Source of the DNA: Pelobates cultripes | Taxonomy: Eukaryota; Chordata; Amphibia; Anura; Pelobatidae | Assembly: GCA_933207985.1 (NCBI GenBank) | Contig: OW240915.1 | Span: 116,926,426-116,990,425 of the forward strand | DNA: 64,000 nt | Direction of reading: 5' to 3' | Part shown: piece after piece, positions 32,541-45,650 of the stretch | How the letters are laid out: the number at the start of each line of letters is the position of its first letter | Numbering within the stretch: position 1 is the stretch's first letter | Made by a program: the position numbers and the translations under genes | Notes under the pieces: generated by a model | Database searches by the model: none | What the model was told of the DNA's origin: nothing | Seen by the model: only the letters and a program-made list of their open reading frames with translations

Positions 32541-32739
32541 CAGGACCGCCGGGCTTGTAATGAGCCTGGCGGTCCTAGGAGGTATTATCGGCAATATCGG
32601 TATCTGAATTGGCCGATACCGATATTGCCGAGAATACCGAATATCGGCCGATTATATCGGTAAAACCGATAATCGGTCGATCCCTAATGCACTCATGGCC
32701 CCTGCATCTCCTGGTCCAAAGGTTGCTAGTATGCTCTCA

Positions 32740-32960
32740 TCCCCTTACAAAAACTGCAAGTACATTTCTGATAAAGGCACAGACACTCTGCCCAACAGAA
32801 AATAATACGACTGTCCTACAGATCTGTACCTGATGGGTACAAAATGGACCATTTTTTGTGAGACAATTCACCACTACCATAATGGTATTGTAGCCTTGTG
32901 ATTTTGGTAGATCAACTATGAAATCAACCGATATGTGTCCAGTGGCGTTGAGGGTTTCAA
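32740..32960 (-). pseudogene. Ty3/gypsy integrase fragment, inverted
   Basis: On the minus strand a stretch reads HWTHISVDFIVDLPKSQGYN, the start of the retroviral-type integrase core with its first catalytic Asp (in VDF). A degraded VVVNCLTKN region follows. Integrase inserts the element's DNA copy. It is in the opposite orientation to the gag-protease fragment that ends a few dozen bases away, so the copy has been rearranged with loss of RT and RNase H. Confidence 0.6.
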
Positions 32961-33164
32961 CAAACCCGTGGTTCTTGTATTAGAAGTTTTGAATCTGGCA
33001 GATACAGTACCATAACTGACAAATCTAGATAGAAGACTTCACGAGAGCAAATAGAGAGGGATCACCACAGGGTGCACACCATTTATAAGCCTTTAAGAAT
33101 AGAAAGGACAGATTAGACTTTACCAAAATAAAATCTGAAAAAGCTAGCTCAGTTCTGAAACAGT

Positions 33165-33700
33165 ATTCTTTGGACAGATTAAACAAAGATCAACCTGTAC
33201 TGGAATTATGGGAGGAAAAAAGTATGGAGAAGGCTTGGAACGACTCATTATCCGAAGCATACCACATCATCTGTAAAACACGGTGGAAAAGTGGGATGGC
33301 AACCCAGGAGTTTTTTAAGGCAATGGCCGAGATAATAACTTGCATGTATTTAATTGGCTTAAGACAAAAATTAAGATAGAAAGACCCACGAACAAACAAC
33401 TGAAGACAGCTGCACTAAAGTCCTGGCACAGCATCACAAATGAGAAAACCCAGCGTTGGTGACATCCATGTGTTCCAGACTTCAAGCAGGCATTCCCTGC
33501 AAAGGATTCTCAACAGAGTATTGAAAATTACAAATTTTATTTATGATTGTGTTAATTTGTCCAGTTAAATTTGAGCTCCTGAAATGAGGACTGTGTATGA
33601 AAATGGTTGCATTTCCTAAACGTTTCAAACAATATTATTGTTCAACCCATTGAATTAAAGTTTAAAGTCTGTGTCACAAATGCACCCTACTCCAAGCGTT
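33165..33700 (+). mobile_element. Tc1/mariner C-terminal and end fragment
   Basis: 33385-33470 reads PRTNKQLKTAALKSWHSIT, the last helix region of one Tc1 transposase subgroup, interrupted by stops. The sequence after it ('ttatttatgattgtgttaat', 'atttgagctcctgaaatgag', 'ttgcatttcctaaacg') is the matching terminal repeat. The upstream frame (33170-33379) shows no catalytic motif. Heavily decayed. Confidence 0.5.
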
Positions 33701-35021
33701 TGTGTGACGTAGTTGTGGTGGTGAAAGGGTTAAAGTTCACTATTTATCTGCACTAGACCAGAAATAATGATACGATCCCACTTAACACCACCCACACTTA
33801 ACCATATTAATATAAATATTACTATTTTAATGCTGCCACCAAGGCAATTTATAAATGGGGTGCCTTGGTCCCCCAGGTAACGTAATAATAAAAACCCACC
33901 AAATACAACTATACAATATTTAAGCAATTGCAAAACACTAATTAGTCTCTTCAGGTAACATGATTCTTAACCAGACAAAGGCAGAACTTAATAAAGGAAT
34001 ATTTATTATGAGTAAAAAATAGTCACAGTGCAAACAAAAATATAGATGACAATCAAATTATTTACATTAACAACAGATAAAAATCAAAGAGGATAAAATA
34101 ACAGAAGTCCTAATCACTTACTCTGGTTTTCAAAGTAAAACTTCTGTCCAGGGGATCTCTGGCAAGGAAGATGGTGACTCACTCAAAATTAGATTTTAGC
34201 CCCAAGCAAGTACAATACATATTTCAATAGCATTGGATATATATCCTGTGGTTTACCAAGCCTGGCCCAGAGGTGGAGATAAGCCTATAGAGACAATAAG
34301 TGACCACCCCCTTGTGTTCCAGACCAACATTACTCCAAATGTAAACATCTCCTCTGATGTACTTGCCACAGAAATAATAATTACATCTCCGAATTTGTTA
34401 CAATGTTTCCATTTCATAGATATGTCACACTTGTAACTTGTAACCCAATATAGCGGACATCACAATCCCTTCCCATATAATTAAGTTAAGCAAATCGTGT
34501 TTAGGCTTGATTAGAAGATTGTGCTTGTCCCATTCTAAATATAATAAAAAATTAAGGGTTTTTCTTGAAAGCTAATGACTATTCATATCAAAGGACTCCC
34601 TATCTAAGAGGGAATCATGACATATGGCAAATGACAGAGTTAGTTTATACTGAAACCAGACTTCCAGGCCACTTATGTGTGACTTCTCACACCGTACAGA
34701 GTAGCTCTGTTGGGGTCCCAGCTTCAAAGAGGAATTTAGGGGTTTATCATATTAACCCCTTTTGAAATTGTCAATACCACCTCTACCAGATGGCAATTCC
34801 CATATGCACTACACAAATTACATTAAATGGCCATATTCTAAAGTGCAACAATGAATTATGCACCCTTGCTGTCACAGTCTACATCTTGGTTGAAACATGT
34901 CAAATTCATTGTGGTGGCGTACAGAGCCAAAATTATAAAAGTTGAGTCAGTGTAATTATATTTCCGGACCTAACTGTACATGTCTTCTGTCACCTTTGCA
35001 TTTGGTATTAATGATATGCAG
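33701..35021. other. Unassigned, perhaps an antisense LTR
   Basis: No coding region recognised. 33690-34790 has an antisense polyadenylation-like block (taataaaggaatatttatta at about 33990) and a C-rich end, comparable with 26860-27560 and 9530-10230. Termini are not defined. Confidence 0.3.
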
Positions 35022-35851
35022 TGTAGCAGACTCCATTCCCTTATGTTCGCTTGTCTGTACCCCTTGTTTGTCTCCCGAATGACTGGTGTGTGGTCCCCTG
35101 GTTATGCCCCAACGAACACTGACCTCACCTGGCTGTTAACAACAAATTAACAACTTGACACCTTCGCTGGAGTGCTTTCCCTGGGTGGCAGCCATTCGTT
35201 TAACTATTTCCGGCCTCGCATCTCTGCGAATCCAGGCAAAGATGGTACTGCTGTCCATCCTGCTTCCCGACCAACTAGACAAACGGCGTTCAGGAGATAT
35301 GATCTAGCGAACATGGGTAGCATTCGCTCCATAGCAGTCAGGGGGAGCGTTTGTCGTGTTCGCACAGGAACCCCCGAAAGCTATCCCCTTGTGGCCGGTC
35401 GGTCAAAACTTTAGTCAAACTGAACTTTCATTTCACCAACCAATTGGAGTGATTTTTGGATATGTTGTGCGCCCAGGTCAGGGCTATTCAGGAATATGAT
35501 TTTTGTGGGGTTCCTATATTCTTTTCGTGTATTTTTGGGATATGTTAAAAATGTATGTACATTTGTGTATTTGAGAGATAATTGAGTTATCCTAATTTGA
35601 GCTAAATTATCTCTCAAACACAAAGGCTCTTGGGAAACAAAACCTTGTGTTCTTGAGGTGGAAACCCCATGCTAGGGACAATGCATAAAAGCCATGTGTG
35701 GCAGAATAAACTTCAGTTGTTCTCCCAGTACTGTGTGTCGTCCAGTTACTGTGGAGAAGGTGGGCTATTTACTTGGAGGTATCTTGTTCCTGATTCTACT
35801 CCTTGTGATCCAGCAGAGGAAAGTCCCTGTGAGGACTAGGACTCTGCTACA
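35022..35851 (+). mobile_element. Solo LTR
   Basis: Starts TGTAGCAGA and ends TCTGCTACA, a 9-bp perfect terminal inverted repeat with TG...CA. Flanking pentamers are tgcag (left) and ttcag (right), 4 of 5 identical, consistent with an aged 5-bp duplication. Inside: a cataaaag TATA-like box at about 35685 and aataaa at about 35706 in correct order. No internal retroviral genes on either side, so it is a solo LTR formed by recombination. A relative lies at 6640-7220. Confidence 0.75.
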
Positions 35852-36149
35852 TTCAGTTCTTAGATCATCTAGGTAAAGCCCAGGCTCCTAATGGCACATA
35901 TCTATTACTAAGCTCAATGGTCCAAAACCTTTTATACCTGGTGTCAATATGCACAAAAAATATTCTACTGAACCACAAGTCAATTATGAGAACTTCCTTC
36001 TACACATTCATTTGCACTCACAGAACCTGTGGTTTCCAGTTTACTCAAAGCTCCTGGGCAGCAGTGTACTTAATATATCAACTGTGGTGTTTATTAAAAC
36101 TTCAGCATATTTATCAAGTATGATTTGGTTACAAGTTTTAAAACTGAGG
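35852..36149. other. Unassigned
   Basis: Short AT-rich stretch between the solo LTR and the L2 element. Nothing recognised. Confidence 0.3.
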
Positions 36150-37460
<1,311 letters not shown>

Positions 37461-38011
37461 ATTGATTGCGGTATATGCAGACTATCCTTTGCTGTTCCAT
37501 TATTGTTTTACTTTTTTTTTTTATTATTCTGTTTTTATCTTTTGATAAGTCTTGTGACTGGTTCTGTGCATTATGGCATAATGTAATCCCATCCTGGCAT
37601 GTGTGATTTAATTGAAATGAAAATATGCCCAAGATGGCAGCAATATAGATTTTAGGCTGGAATTATGAGCTTAATTCATGACATTTATTTTATTTTGAAT
37701 CATTAAACAGAATGAATTCAGACTGGCTTAAATGTTTAAGAATTAGTTTTGGACTGTTAATACGGACCAGGCTATTCACTAGAGTGAAAATTCAAAGTAC
37801 ATTTCAAAAAGGACAAAGCAAGGACACAGTAGCCAAACTAGAAGCAAATCTGAGTTAGAGAATTTTTCCAGTTCAGCTATCATGGTATCAGTGATCAACC
37901 AAGTCTAATACATGTTATTAAACTGACCTTAATTTAATGAATTTGACAATGCCAAATTGCCATTAACCCACTAAAATGCTTAATGACAGTATATCACTTC
38001 TTAATCCCACT
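37461..38011. other. Unassigned AT-rich stretch
   Basis: No coding content or element recognised. Confidence 0.3.
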
Positions 38012-38346
38012 TACCGTATATACTCGTCTATATGAGTACAGTTTTTTGACCAACAGTTGTAAAAATAGGCTATGACTCATGGATGTCGAGGGTAAAACTT
38101 GGGGCTATGAAATTCTGTGATTTTTTTTATAATTTTGTCAGATTTTACCAAGGTAAAGATCCTGGAACAATCAAACAGTTACGGTACCTACTTCTCTGCA
38201 TCTCATTGCACACGCCTAGCCCCAAAGCTATTAGTTGACCATGCCTGAACGTGGCAGGCACATGCGGCTAGCATTATCTCGTTAGCTAGTGGTCCTGCTT
38301 GTGGCTCACCATCAGCTGCGATGGCAGCAGCATTCGCCGCACTGTA

Positions 38347-39894
38347 CACCCTGTTCCAAATTATTATGCAAATTCTATTTAAGTGTCACAAAGATTAAAT
38401 ATTTTGTTTTTCAGTTTAACTCATAGATGGCATTGTGTCTCAGGGCTCTTTTGATCACTGAAAACAATCTTGGACACCTGTGATAATTAGATTGCCAGGT
38501 GAGCCCAATTTAAGGAAAAACTACTAAAGGAGTGTGTTCCACATTATTAAGCAAAGCACCATTTGCATGCAATATGGGGAAGAAAAAGGATCTCTCTGCT
38601 GCCGAATAGAGTGAAATAGTTCAATACCTTGGACGAGGTATGAAAACATTAGATATTTCACAAAAACTTAAGCGTGATCATCGCACTATTAAGAGATTTG
38701 TGGCTGATTCAGAGCACAGACGGGTTTGTGCAGATATAGACACATTGAGGAAGATTTATGCCAGATCCATGCATCGGATCAAGAGGGCAGCTGCTAAAAT
38801 ACCATTACATAGCAGCAAACAGATATTTGAAGCTGCTGGTGCCTCTGGAGTCCCACGGACATCAAGGTGTAGAGTCCTCCAGAGTCTTGCAATTATGCAT
38901 AAACCCTCTATTCGGCCACCACTAACCAATGCTCACAAGCAGAAACGGCTGCATTGGGCAGAAAAATACATAAAGAATAATTTTCAAAGAGTCCTGTTCA
39001 CTGATGAGTGCCATGCAACCCTGGATGGTCCAGATGGATGGAGTAGTGGATGGTTGGTTGTTCCAACAAGGCTGCGATGTCAGCAAGGCGGTGGTGGAGT
39101 CATGTTTTGGGCCGGAATCATGGGAAGAGAGCTGGTCGGCCCCTTTAGGGTCCCCGAAGGTGTAAAGATGACCTCTGCAAAGTATGTGGGGTTTCTGACT
39201 GACTACTTTCTTCCCTGGTATAGAAGGAAAAACTATGCTTTCCATAATAAAATCATGTTCATGCCACAAAGATTACCTCTGCATCGATGGCTGCTATGGG
39301 GATAAAAGGAGAGAAAGTCGTGGTGTGGCCTCCATCCTCCCCTGACCTCAATTCTATTGAGAACCTTTGGAGCATCATCAAGCAAATGATCTATGAGGGT
39401 GGGAGGCAGTTTACATCCAAACAGCACCTCTGGGAGGCTATTCTGACATCTTGCAAACAAATTCAAGCAGAAACTGTCCAAAAACTCACAAGTTCAATGG
39501 ATGCAAGACTTGTGAAGCTGCTATCAAATAAGGGGTCCTATGTTAAAATGTAGCGTGACCTGTTAAAATGTTTAAAAAGTTAAAATGTTGTTATAAGTTT
39601 GATTGAAATAGCTTTTGATTTCAGTAAATATGCTGCAAACACAACAAATGACAATTTGCAGTTCTTTACAAACTATAAAGGGTTTGAAACTTACTGTATG
39701 TAATAATTTGGAACAGTGCATTGTAAGTTTTTTATGTTTAAAAAAAATACTGTTATCATTAGGAGGTTTGTTCAATAAAATTTTAAATGTACTCTTAATA
39801 GCTGATAACATGTGAATTATGCTGACTGTTATTAACATCAATTATTTAGGTAAATGAGAAAAATATAATTTGCATAATAATTTGAAATAGGGTG
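38347..39894 (+). mobile_element. Tc1/mariner element with short inverted repeats
   Basis: A 1548-bp element flanked by TA. Termini caccctgttccaaattatta and the reverse complement of 'taataatttgaaatagggtg' match at about 24 of 28 positions. The Oct-like word 'attatgcaaatt' is in both ends. Different subgroup from the element at 10.6 kb. It encodes one broken transposase. Confidence 0.85.
38574..39553 (+). pseudogene. Tc1-like transposase with stop and frameshift
   Basis: Starts at ATG 38574 (MGKKKDLSAAE), where codon 12 is TAG, then continues in frame from 38607 (SEIVQYLGRGMKTLDISQKL) with the N-terminal HTH and KRDHRTIKRFV. The catalytic core has the first Asp in LFTDECHATLDGPDGW and the glycine-rich GGGGVMFWAGI. 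The second Asp should lie in a D-N-x-P-x-H block at about 39265, but that region is garbled and a frameshift moves reading to the frame that gives WPPSSPDLNSIENLWSIIKQ with the final acidic residue (Glu in IENLW). Ends near 39553. Length about 326 residues, family-typical. It cannot make an active enzyme. Confidence 0.8.
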
Positions 39895-40184
39895 TATACT
39901 AAATCATGGCCTGTGTATGATTGACTCCAGGCGTATCACACCATATGCTTGTATCTAGATCTCCATAAGTTAACACTCTGCATACTCGAAACTAGCACTG
40001 ACCAGTGTATAAGTCTACTCTGTCTTTTAAAATGAAGTTTACAACTAAAATTTCTTGACGTATATACTGTAACTAAACAAATATGTCTAAAATGTCCCTG
40101 TTATTATTTCTTATGCAGAGGATCTTTAGGTGCTTGGAAGTCTAAATTTTTTGATAACCCTCTTGATAACTAATAAACGTAAAT

Positions 40185-40517
40185 TGTTGATTTTAATTAC
40201 CCGGATATAAATTTGGATAGAGGGACTAATAGTTCAACAAAGGGAATTAAGTTTTTAAACTTGTTAAATTACACCTTTATATCATAACTTGAACAAGCAC
40301 CAACAAGAAAGGATGCTTGTCTGGATCTGGTTATAGCAAATATTGCTGATCTTTTGACCAACATTCATGTAGGGGAACACTTGGGGGAAAAAAAGCAAAT
40401 GCACATGGGGTATACTAAAACATATAAGTTTAAAAAGGCCAATGAAAATAAGAAAAGGGCATTTAAAGCATTTAAATCTGACAAGTCAGAGGCATCCTAT
40501 AAAAGATATAAGGAAGC
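40185..40517 (+). pseudogene. LINE endonuclease C-terminal part
   Basis: Reads VDFNYPDINLDRG (apurinic-endonuclease-like GDFN motif with the Asn, about 40190), then FLNLLNYTFIS, TRKDACLDLVIANIADLL (the block before the last catalytic His) and, after it, the linker KANENKKRAFKAFKSDKSE. One stop lies at about 40285. The frame runs directly into the hAT terminus at 40518 and continues in sense at 43012. Confidence 0.55.
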
Positions 40518-40639
40518 CATGGGCGTCCGCAGGAATTTTTCCAGAGATGGCATATTTTTAATGAATGACATCCATGCTCAGCCCCTTTTTTTGCAGGGCC
40601 AGACTGGGGCTACCAAGCAGACCTGGAAAAAAAATAACG

Positions 40640-42470
40640 GCTGAAAAGGGGGGGAGGGGTCAGGGCCGTGGTGGGGGGTGAGGGTTAATAGGAAGGGCGA
40701 AGTGCAATGGGGGGAGGTCAGGATCTGTGGTGGGGGTCAGGACCTGTAGTAGAGGGGTTAGAACATGTAGTGGGGGATCATAGGTTATAAAAGGGTGTTA
40801 GGGGCTGTAATGGGGGCTAGGGCCTGTAGTGGGTGCTTAGTGGCAATAGTGATGGGTTATATGTAGTAGGTGGTTAGAGGCAATAGTGGGGGGTTAAAGG
40901 CTGTAGTGGGGTTTAGAACGTGTAGAGGGGGTTAGGGGCAACAGTGGGTTAGGACTTTTAGTTAGTGGTTAGAGGCAAGAGTGGGGGATTAATAGCTGTA
41001 GTGGGTGGTTAGAGGCAAGAGTGGGGGATTAAGGGGGCGGGGCCTGACCGCCATGCTGACCGGTCGCAGGCTAGAGAGGCTCCTGACACATTTGGTCCCC
41101 TATGGCACAAAACTTTAAAAATAAAGCAATCCGAGTGACCAGAAGCCGTCTTAAGCACCCAGGCAGAGGCCGGAGCCACCGCAGTCCCTGAGATCGGGAG
41201 TTCCAGAGCCCCCAGCAGGAGATATGGGACTTTGGGGCCTGCGGCCTATGAGGGTGGAGAGCGGGACGGACGGCCGCCGTCCTGCTTGTGAACCTGGCCA
41301 CCCGGCAGCAGCCTTGCGATGCACCTCGCAGGCCCCGCTTCCCCCCCCATGGACCGGGGGGGTTATCCCGGTCCCCATCGGAGGGAAACACCGTCCTACA
41401 AAGGCCCTACATCATGCCTACTTGGAGTTACGCGCTACGAGCCAGGGCACTAAAATGGCGGCGCCACGATCTGTAATGGATGACGCAACCTCGCCTCTCT
41501 GCAGACGGAACCACCTTGCTGAGCATCACCCCTACCGAACAAGCCTGCACACAACCCTGCCTTCCAGCTACATGGCGAGGGGGCTGGGGCTGAAGATGGA
41601 GGGCAGAGTCGGCATGAGGGGCCCACGGAAGCTCCACTCACTCTACAATGCCCATTGACTACCCTCAACGCCCGCACACAACTAGACACCGCTAACCGAG
41701 ATGCAACTTGCCTCCAACACGAGACTCTTATGCATAGTCCCCCAGGACTCATCAGGAGGGCTAATACCAGCCTCGGACTTACCGACTATCTGCAGCACTC
41801 TGTGGACTGTAGCATGTATAGGGGCAGATCTATCTATGGTGATTTCAGTCACTAACACTCACCACAGCATGTTATACCGCTATTTTAATTAAGCTCTTTT
41901 CTAGCTGCTAGCCTCTGCCAGGAGCTTTGTTGGTAAGCGATCCCACATTTATAAACTAGCTTATCTGCCCATGTTGAAGCATGTTACTCCTATCACTTAA
42001 ACATACCAATAGTGCAAGTACTTAAAGCATGTATCCAGTAAAAAGCGTAAACAGAATATAGTGCTTGCACATAGCCTTATCTATGTACCTATTTTATGAA
42101 AACTGTACATTGCCTAGCGAATACCCTACCTGATATCTAGCTATGGTTTAAGCTTGTTAATATAATATAAAATGAGGTTGACAATCCTAGGAGAATTCTG
42201 TAATATGTTACGATGACCCTAATCTGTACAACTCTTGCAAGTCTCCCTCTCTTTTTTCTGTACCACCATAATCACATGCCTCAAAAAATAAAGAATTCAA
42301 AAAAAAAAAAAGAGTGGGGGATTAATAGCTGTAGTGGGTGGTTAGAGGCAAGAGTGGGGGATTAAGAGCTGTAGAGGGTGGTTAGAGGCAAAAGTGGGGG
42401 GGTTAAGGGCTGTAGTGGAGTCTAGTACTTGTAGTGGGTGGTTTGGGGCAATAGTTTGGGGTTAGGACCT
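40640..42470 (+). repeat. G-rich minisatellite, interrupted
   Basis: Units of about 40 bp such as 'gggggattaatagctgtag' plus tgggtggttagaggcaagag. The array is cut in two by the L1-like insertion at 41033-42310, with the unit phase continuing after a 15-bp duplication. It runs into a short (c)n tract at 42470. Confidence 0.8.
41033..42310 (+). mobile_element. Short L1-like nonautonomous element (copy 2)
   Basis: Starts gggggcggggcctgaccgcc and ends with aataaagaattc and a 13-base A run. The flanking 15-bp duplication agagtgggggattaa lies at 41018-41032 and 42311-42325. The GC-rich 5' half resembles the 5' part of copy 3 (ggaccgg...tatcccggtcc in both) and the AT-rich 3' half resembles the ends of copies 1 and 3. 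A 144-codon frame (41224-41658) has no recognised domain. This is an internally deleted LINE moved in trans. Confidence 0.75.
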
Positions 42471-43011
42471 CCCCCCCCCCTAAGCTGTACCTCTGTCTCC
42501 ATTAACCATTTTTAACCTCTTCCTCCTCAAGCACCATTTATTTCTGCTCTAACTTACCTCTCTCTTGAGTCTCTGCTCTCTTTCTCTCCACCAGCCCCTG
42601 AGCAGCAAGCCTCTGCAGTAATCTGTAGTGTTTCCTCCTGCAGGCAGCTCCTCCTTGCAGAGCTTACTACACATGCCGGGAGCACACAGCATGCGTGTAG
42701 AAGGAGGAGGGGATGTCACTCCCTATCCCCTCCTCGTATTTAGAACTGAGCACTCCTCCCTGCACACAGAGAGCAAGACCTGGCAGGGAGACTTGTAACA
42801 CTGCTAGGTCTCGCTCTATAAAGAGGGGTGGAGGGGATGGTTGACACTTCCTGTCAGAGGATCTATTGATCTCTATGCCACTTGATCAGCAGCAGGCTTT
42901 CCTCTGAAGCACCCTAGTGAGCTGTGAAGCTCTGGCCCTGGGGGTGGAAGAAAGCTGAAAAATCCAGGTGGGGCAAGTGCCCCATCTTACCCCCTTCTGC
43001 GGATGTTCATG

Positions 43012-43260
43012 AAGGAAGCCAATAATGCATGCAAAAAGGCAATTAGATCTGCTAAACTACAAAATGTGGGAGTAATAGCAAAAGGGAGAAAAAGAACAAC
43101 CCCAAAGCATTTTTTTAAGTACATAAATTCTAAAAAAGATGAAAGTACACTGAAAACCAGGTTGGGGCGTTAATTAAAGAAGACGAGGAAAAGGCAGACA
43201 TTTTAAATAACTATTTCTCCTCAGTGTATATTAAGGAAGAACCTATGGCTATAGATATGA
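43012..43260 (+). pseudogene. LINE pre-RT region
   Basis: Resumes after the hAT with EANNACKKAIRSAKLQN, then TPKHFFKYINSKKDESTL and KADILNNYFSSVYIKEEP. This is the block between endonuclease and RT in CR1/Rex1-like LINEs. The reading has one frame slip near 43165. Nothing of the RT palm is left. Confidence 0.55.
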
Positions 43261-44189
43261 AAATGATTGCTTGGATGATGCAAAAGTTGTGATTGGATGA
43301 CTGCAGCAACTAAAGAAAGGGATGCGCAAATTGTATCTCACTACACCCAGTACATGCAGTTCCGGGTGCTGGGCAGGTTGTTGTTTTTTTCTTTTAGGCC
43401 TGTTACGAGCTAGCAGCAGAGGTTTTTTTCCCCTAGGATCCAGGTCCCCCACACAGCTGCAGGGGACTTGAATCTACTTTGAGGCATCCAGGGCCAGCGT
43501 GTCCATAAGGCAGCACAGCCGGCCACCTTAGGGTGCACCGGCTCTGGGGGCGCAAGATTCGAGTGACCGACAGGAGGAAAGCGCACAGCGCTCCCTCCTA
43601 CCAGTCACTCAGTGTAGCGTGGCTGAGAGGACTATGATACAGGAGCTTCAGTTTTTTTGTGCTTGGCCAGACTGACATGAAGTTGAAGAGGATAAACTAC
43701 TAAGGGAAGAACAACTAGATGCATACTTACAAAAATATAATATTTAAGAATATAATTTTTCACTTGTAGGGTATTAGCTTCTAGATCAAGGGATAAGGCG
43801 GACTGCCATTCTGGGGTCAAGAAGGATTTTTTTCCTAGTTTGTTGCAAATTTGGATATGCTTCAAACTGGGTTTTTTGCCTTCTCTTGGATCAACAGCAA
43901 AAAACAGATGTGTGGAAGGCTAGATGGACACATGTCTCTTTTCAGCCTATGTAACTATGTAAACTTTATTTTCTACAGCCTCCTTCTACTATTATGTCAT
44001 AAGGCAGAGGTAAACAGCCTATCACACATTGGCGGATCCAGGGGGGGGGCAACGGGGCAATTGCCCCCCCCCGAGAAATCCGCCGGTCTCCCTCCCCTGC
44101 CTGCCGTGCAATGTGCCTGCGGACCGGGGAGGAAGATCACAGATCTCCCTCCCCGGTCCGCAACCACTGTGCTTACAGCCGGCGGGGGA

Positions 44190-44340
44190 GGGAGGGAGTG
44201 AGAGAGGACCCGGAGCTCAGCCTGCAGCTCCTCCGGGTCCTCCTCTCTCGAGATTTGGAGCGTTGCCGCGGTTACCACGGCAACGCTCCAAATCTCGCGA
44301 GACTGAACTCTAGCCCGGGAGCGCGGGCTAGAGTTCACTC
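44190..44340. repeat. CpG-rich hairpin inside the hAT element
   Basis: Arms cgagatttggagcgttgccg (44249-44268) and cggcaacgctccaaatctcg (44278-44297) are 20 bp and perfect, with a 9-base loop. A second inverted pair lies at 44309-44334 (gaactctagcccg / 'cgggctagagttc'). The tip word cgttgccgcgg and the surrounding cgcgaga-type words echo the hairpin at 32.4 kb. Confidence 0.85.
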
Positions 44341-44499
44341 TCACCACTGGGACCACCAGGGAATCACCACTGGGACCACCAGGGATCGGAATATGTCCCC
44401 CCTCCTCCCCAGTAAAGGTAAGAAGGGAGGGGGGACATAGGATATTTATTTTATTAAATAAAATAAAAAAAAAATATTATTTAAAAGCCTCCTTCCCCC

Positions 44500-45650
44500 C
44501 CATTACACACACTGCCCCCCCCATACCACACACTCCCCCCCCATACCACACACTGCCCCCCATATCACACACTGCCCCCCCATACCACACACACACTGCC
44601 CCCCACACACACACTGCCCCCCACACTGCCCCCCATTACACACACTGCCCCCCATTACACACACACTGCCCCCATACCAATACTAATTCCCCATATCACA
44701 CACTGTCTCCCCATTACACACACTGCCCCCCATACACACACCGCCCCCATACACACACCAAGTTCCATGTCTCACACACTGCCCCCATACACACACTGCC
44801 CCCCATACACACACTGCCCCCATACACACACCGCCCCATACCAACAATACCACACCGGCCTCCATTACACACACTGCCCCCATACACACACTGCCCCCCC
44901 ATACCACACACTGCCCTCCCCATACCACACACTGCCCCCCCCATATCACACACTGCCCCACAAACACTGTCCCCATACACACACACTGCCCAATACACAC
45001 ACTTCCCCACAAACACTGTCCCCCATACACACACTTCCCCATGCACACACACACTGACCCCTCATACACACACCAAGTTCCACAAACACTATCCATAGCC
45101 AATAATAATTGTCCCAATACACACACTGCCCCCATACACACATTGCCCCACAAACACACACACTGTCCCCATACACACACACTGTCCCCCATACACACAC
45201 TGTCCCCATACACACACTGCCCCACAAACACTGTCCCCATACGTACATTCCCCCATACACACACACTGACCTCCCATACACACACTGCCCCACAAACACT
45301 GTCCCCATACACACACACTGCCCCCATACACACACTTCCCCACAAACATTGTCCCCATATACACACTGCCCCTCCATACACACACTGTCCCCATACACAC
45401 ACACACTGCCCCACAAACACTGTCCCCCATACACACACTGTCCCCATACACACACTGCCCCACAAACACTATCCCCATACACACACTGCCCCCCATACAC
45501 ACACTGCCCCACAAACACTGTCCCAATACACACACTGCCCCCATACACACACTGCCCCACAAACACTGTCCCCATACACACACTGCCCCACAAACACTGT
45601 CCCTGACATACACTGCCGCACTCACACACTTCACCCTTAACACACACCAC
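44500..45650. repeat. CA/CCCC-rich minisatellite
   Basis: Units 'catacacacactgccccc' and 'ccccacaaacactgtccc' in tandem over about 1.1 kb. All six frames are open over long stretches (up to 260 codons) because the unit has few stops. The resulting Cys/Val/Gly- or His/Thr/Pro-rich peptides are artefacts. Confidence 0.95.

Larger units (their letters stand above)
31172..32686. mobile_element. hAT nonautonomous element with perfect target duplication
   Basis: Termini tagggatcgaccgat and its exact reverse complement at the right end. Flanked by the perfect 8-bp duplication ATGCACTC (31164-31171, 32687-32694). Both subterminal regions are packed with 'ccgatattg/gccgatacc' words, a candidate transposase-binding array. 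The interior is a TG/CA minisatellite and a CpG-rich hairpin. It has no transposase. It splits the gypsy fragment, whose coding sense continues across the empty site. Confidence 0.85.
38012..40071. mobile_element. hAT-like MITE carrying a Tc1 insertion
   Basis: The left boundary has taccgtatatactcgtctat and the right boundary has 'cgtatatactgtaa', an imperfect inverted pair of a type often seen in hAT-like repeats. The body includes the coordinate words 'ctatgactcatggatgtcga' on one side of the Tc1. No target duplication was found, so this assignment is tentative. Confidence 0.3.
40518..43011. mobile_element. hAT nonautonomous element with perfect target duplication
   Basis: Ends catgggcgtccgca and (reverse complement) catgaacatccgca. 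The perfect 8-bp duplication AAGGAAGC lies at 40510-40517 and 43012-43019. It splits the LINE whose coding sense continues on both sides. The interior is a G-rich minisatellite (40640-41032 and 42311-42470), an L1-like insert (41033-42310) and a pyrimidine-rich right part. No transposase. Confidence 0.85.
40130..43985 (+). mobile_element. CR1/Rex1-type LINE split by nested insertions
   Basis: The left part (40190-40517) has endonuclease-end motifs, and the right part (43012-43260 and 43650-43985) has the pre-RT region and the 3' tail ('ggatcaacagcaaaaaacag', 'gatggacacatgtctctttt', 'cctatgtaactatgtaa'). The LINE was cut by the hAT at 40518-43011. Most of the RT is deleted between about 43260 and 43650. 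The 3' tail style is that of Rex1/CR1-like elements. Confidence 0.6.

Noticed and set aside
43488..43625. Another hAT end at 43488 ('cagggccagcgtgtcc')
   Set aside because: No matching inverted end or duplication was found; too short to call.
44683..45650. Long open frames on both strands (up to 260 codons), Cys/Val/Gly- or His/Thr-rich
   Set aside because: They are periodic translations of the CA/CCCC minisatellite; all frames are open, and no start context or domain is present.
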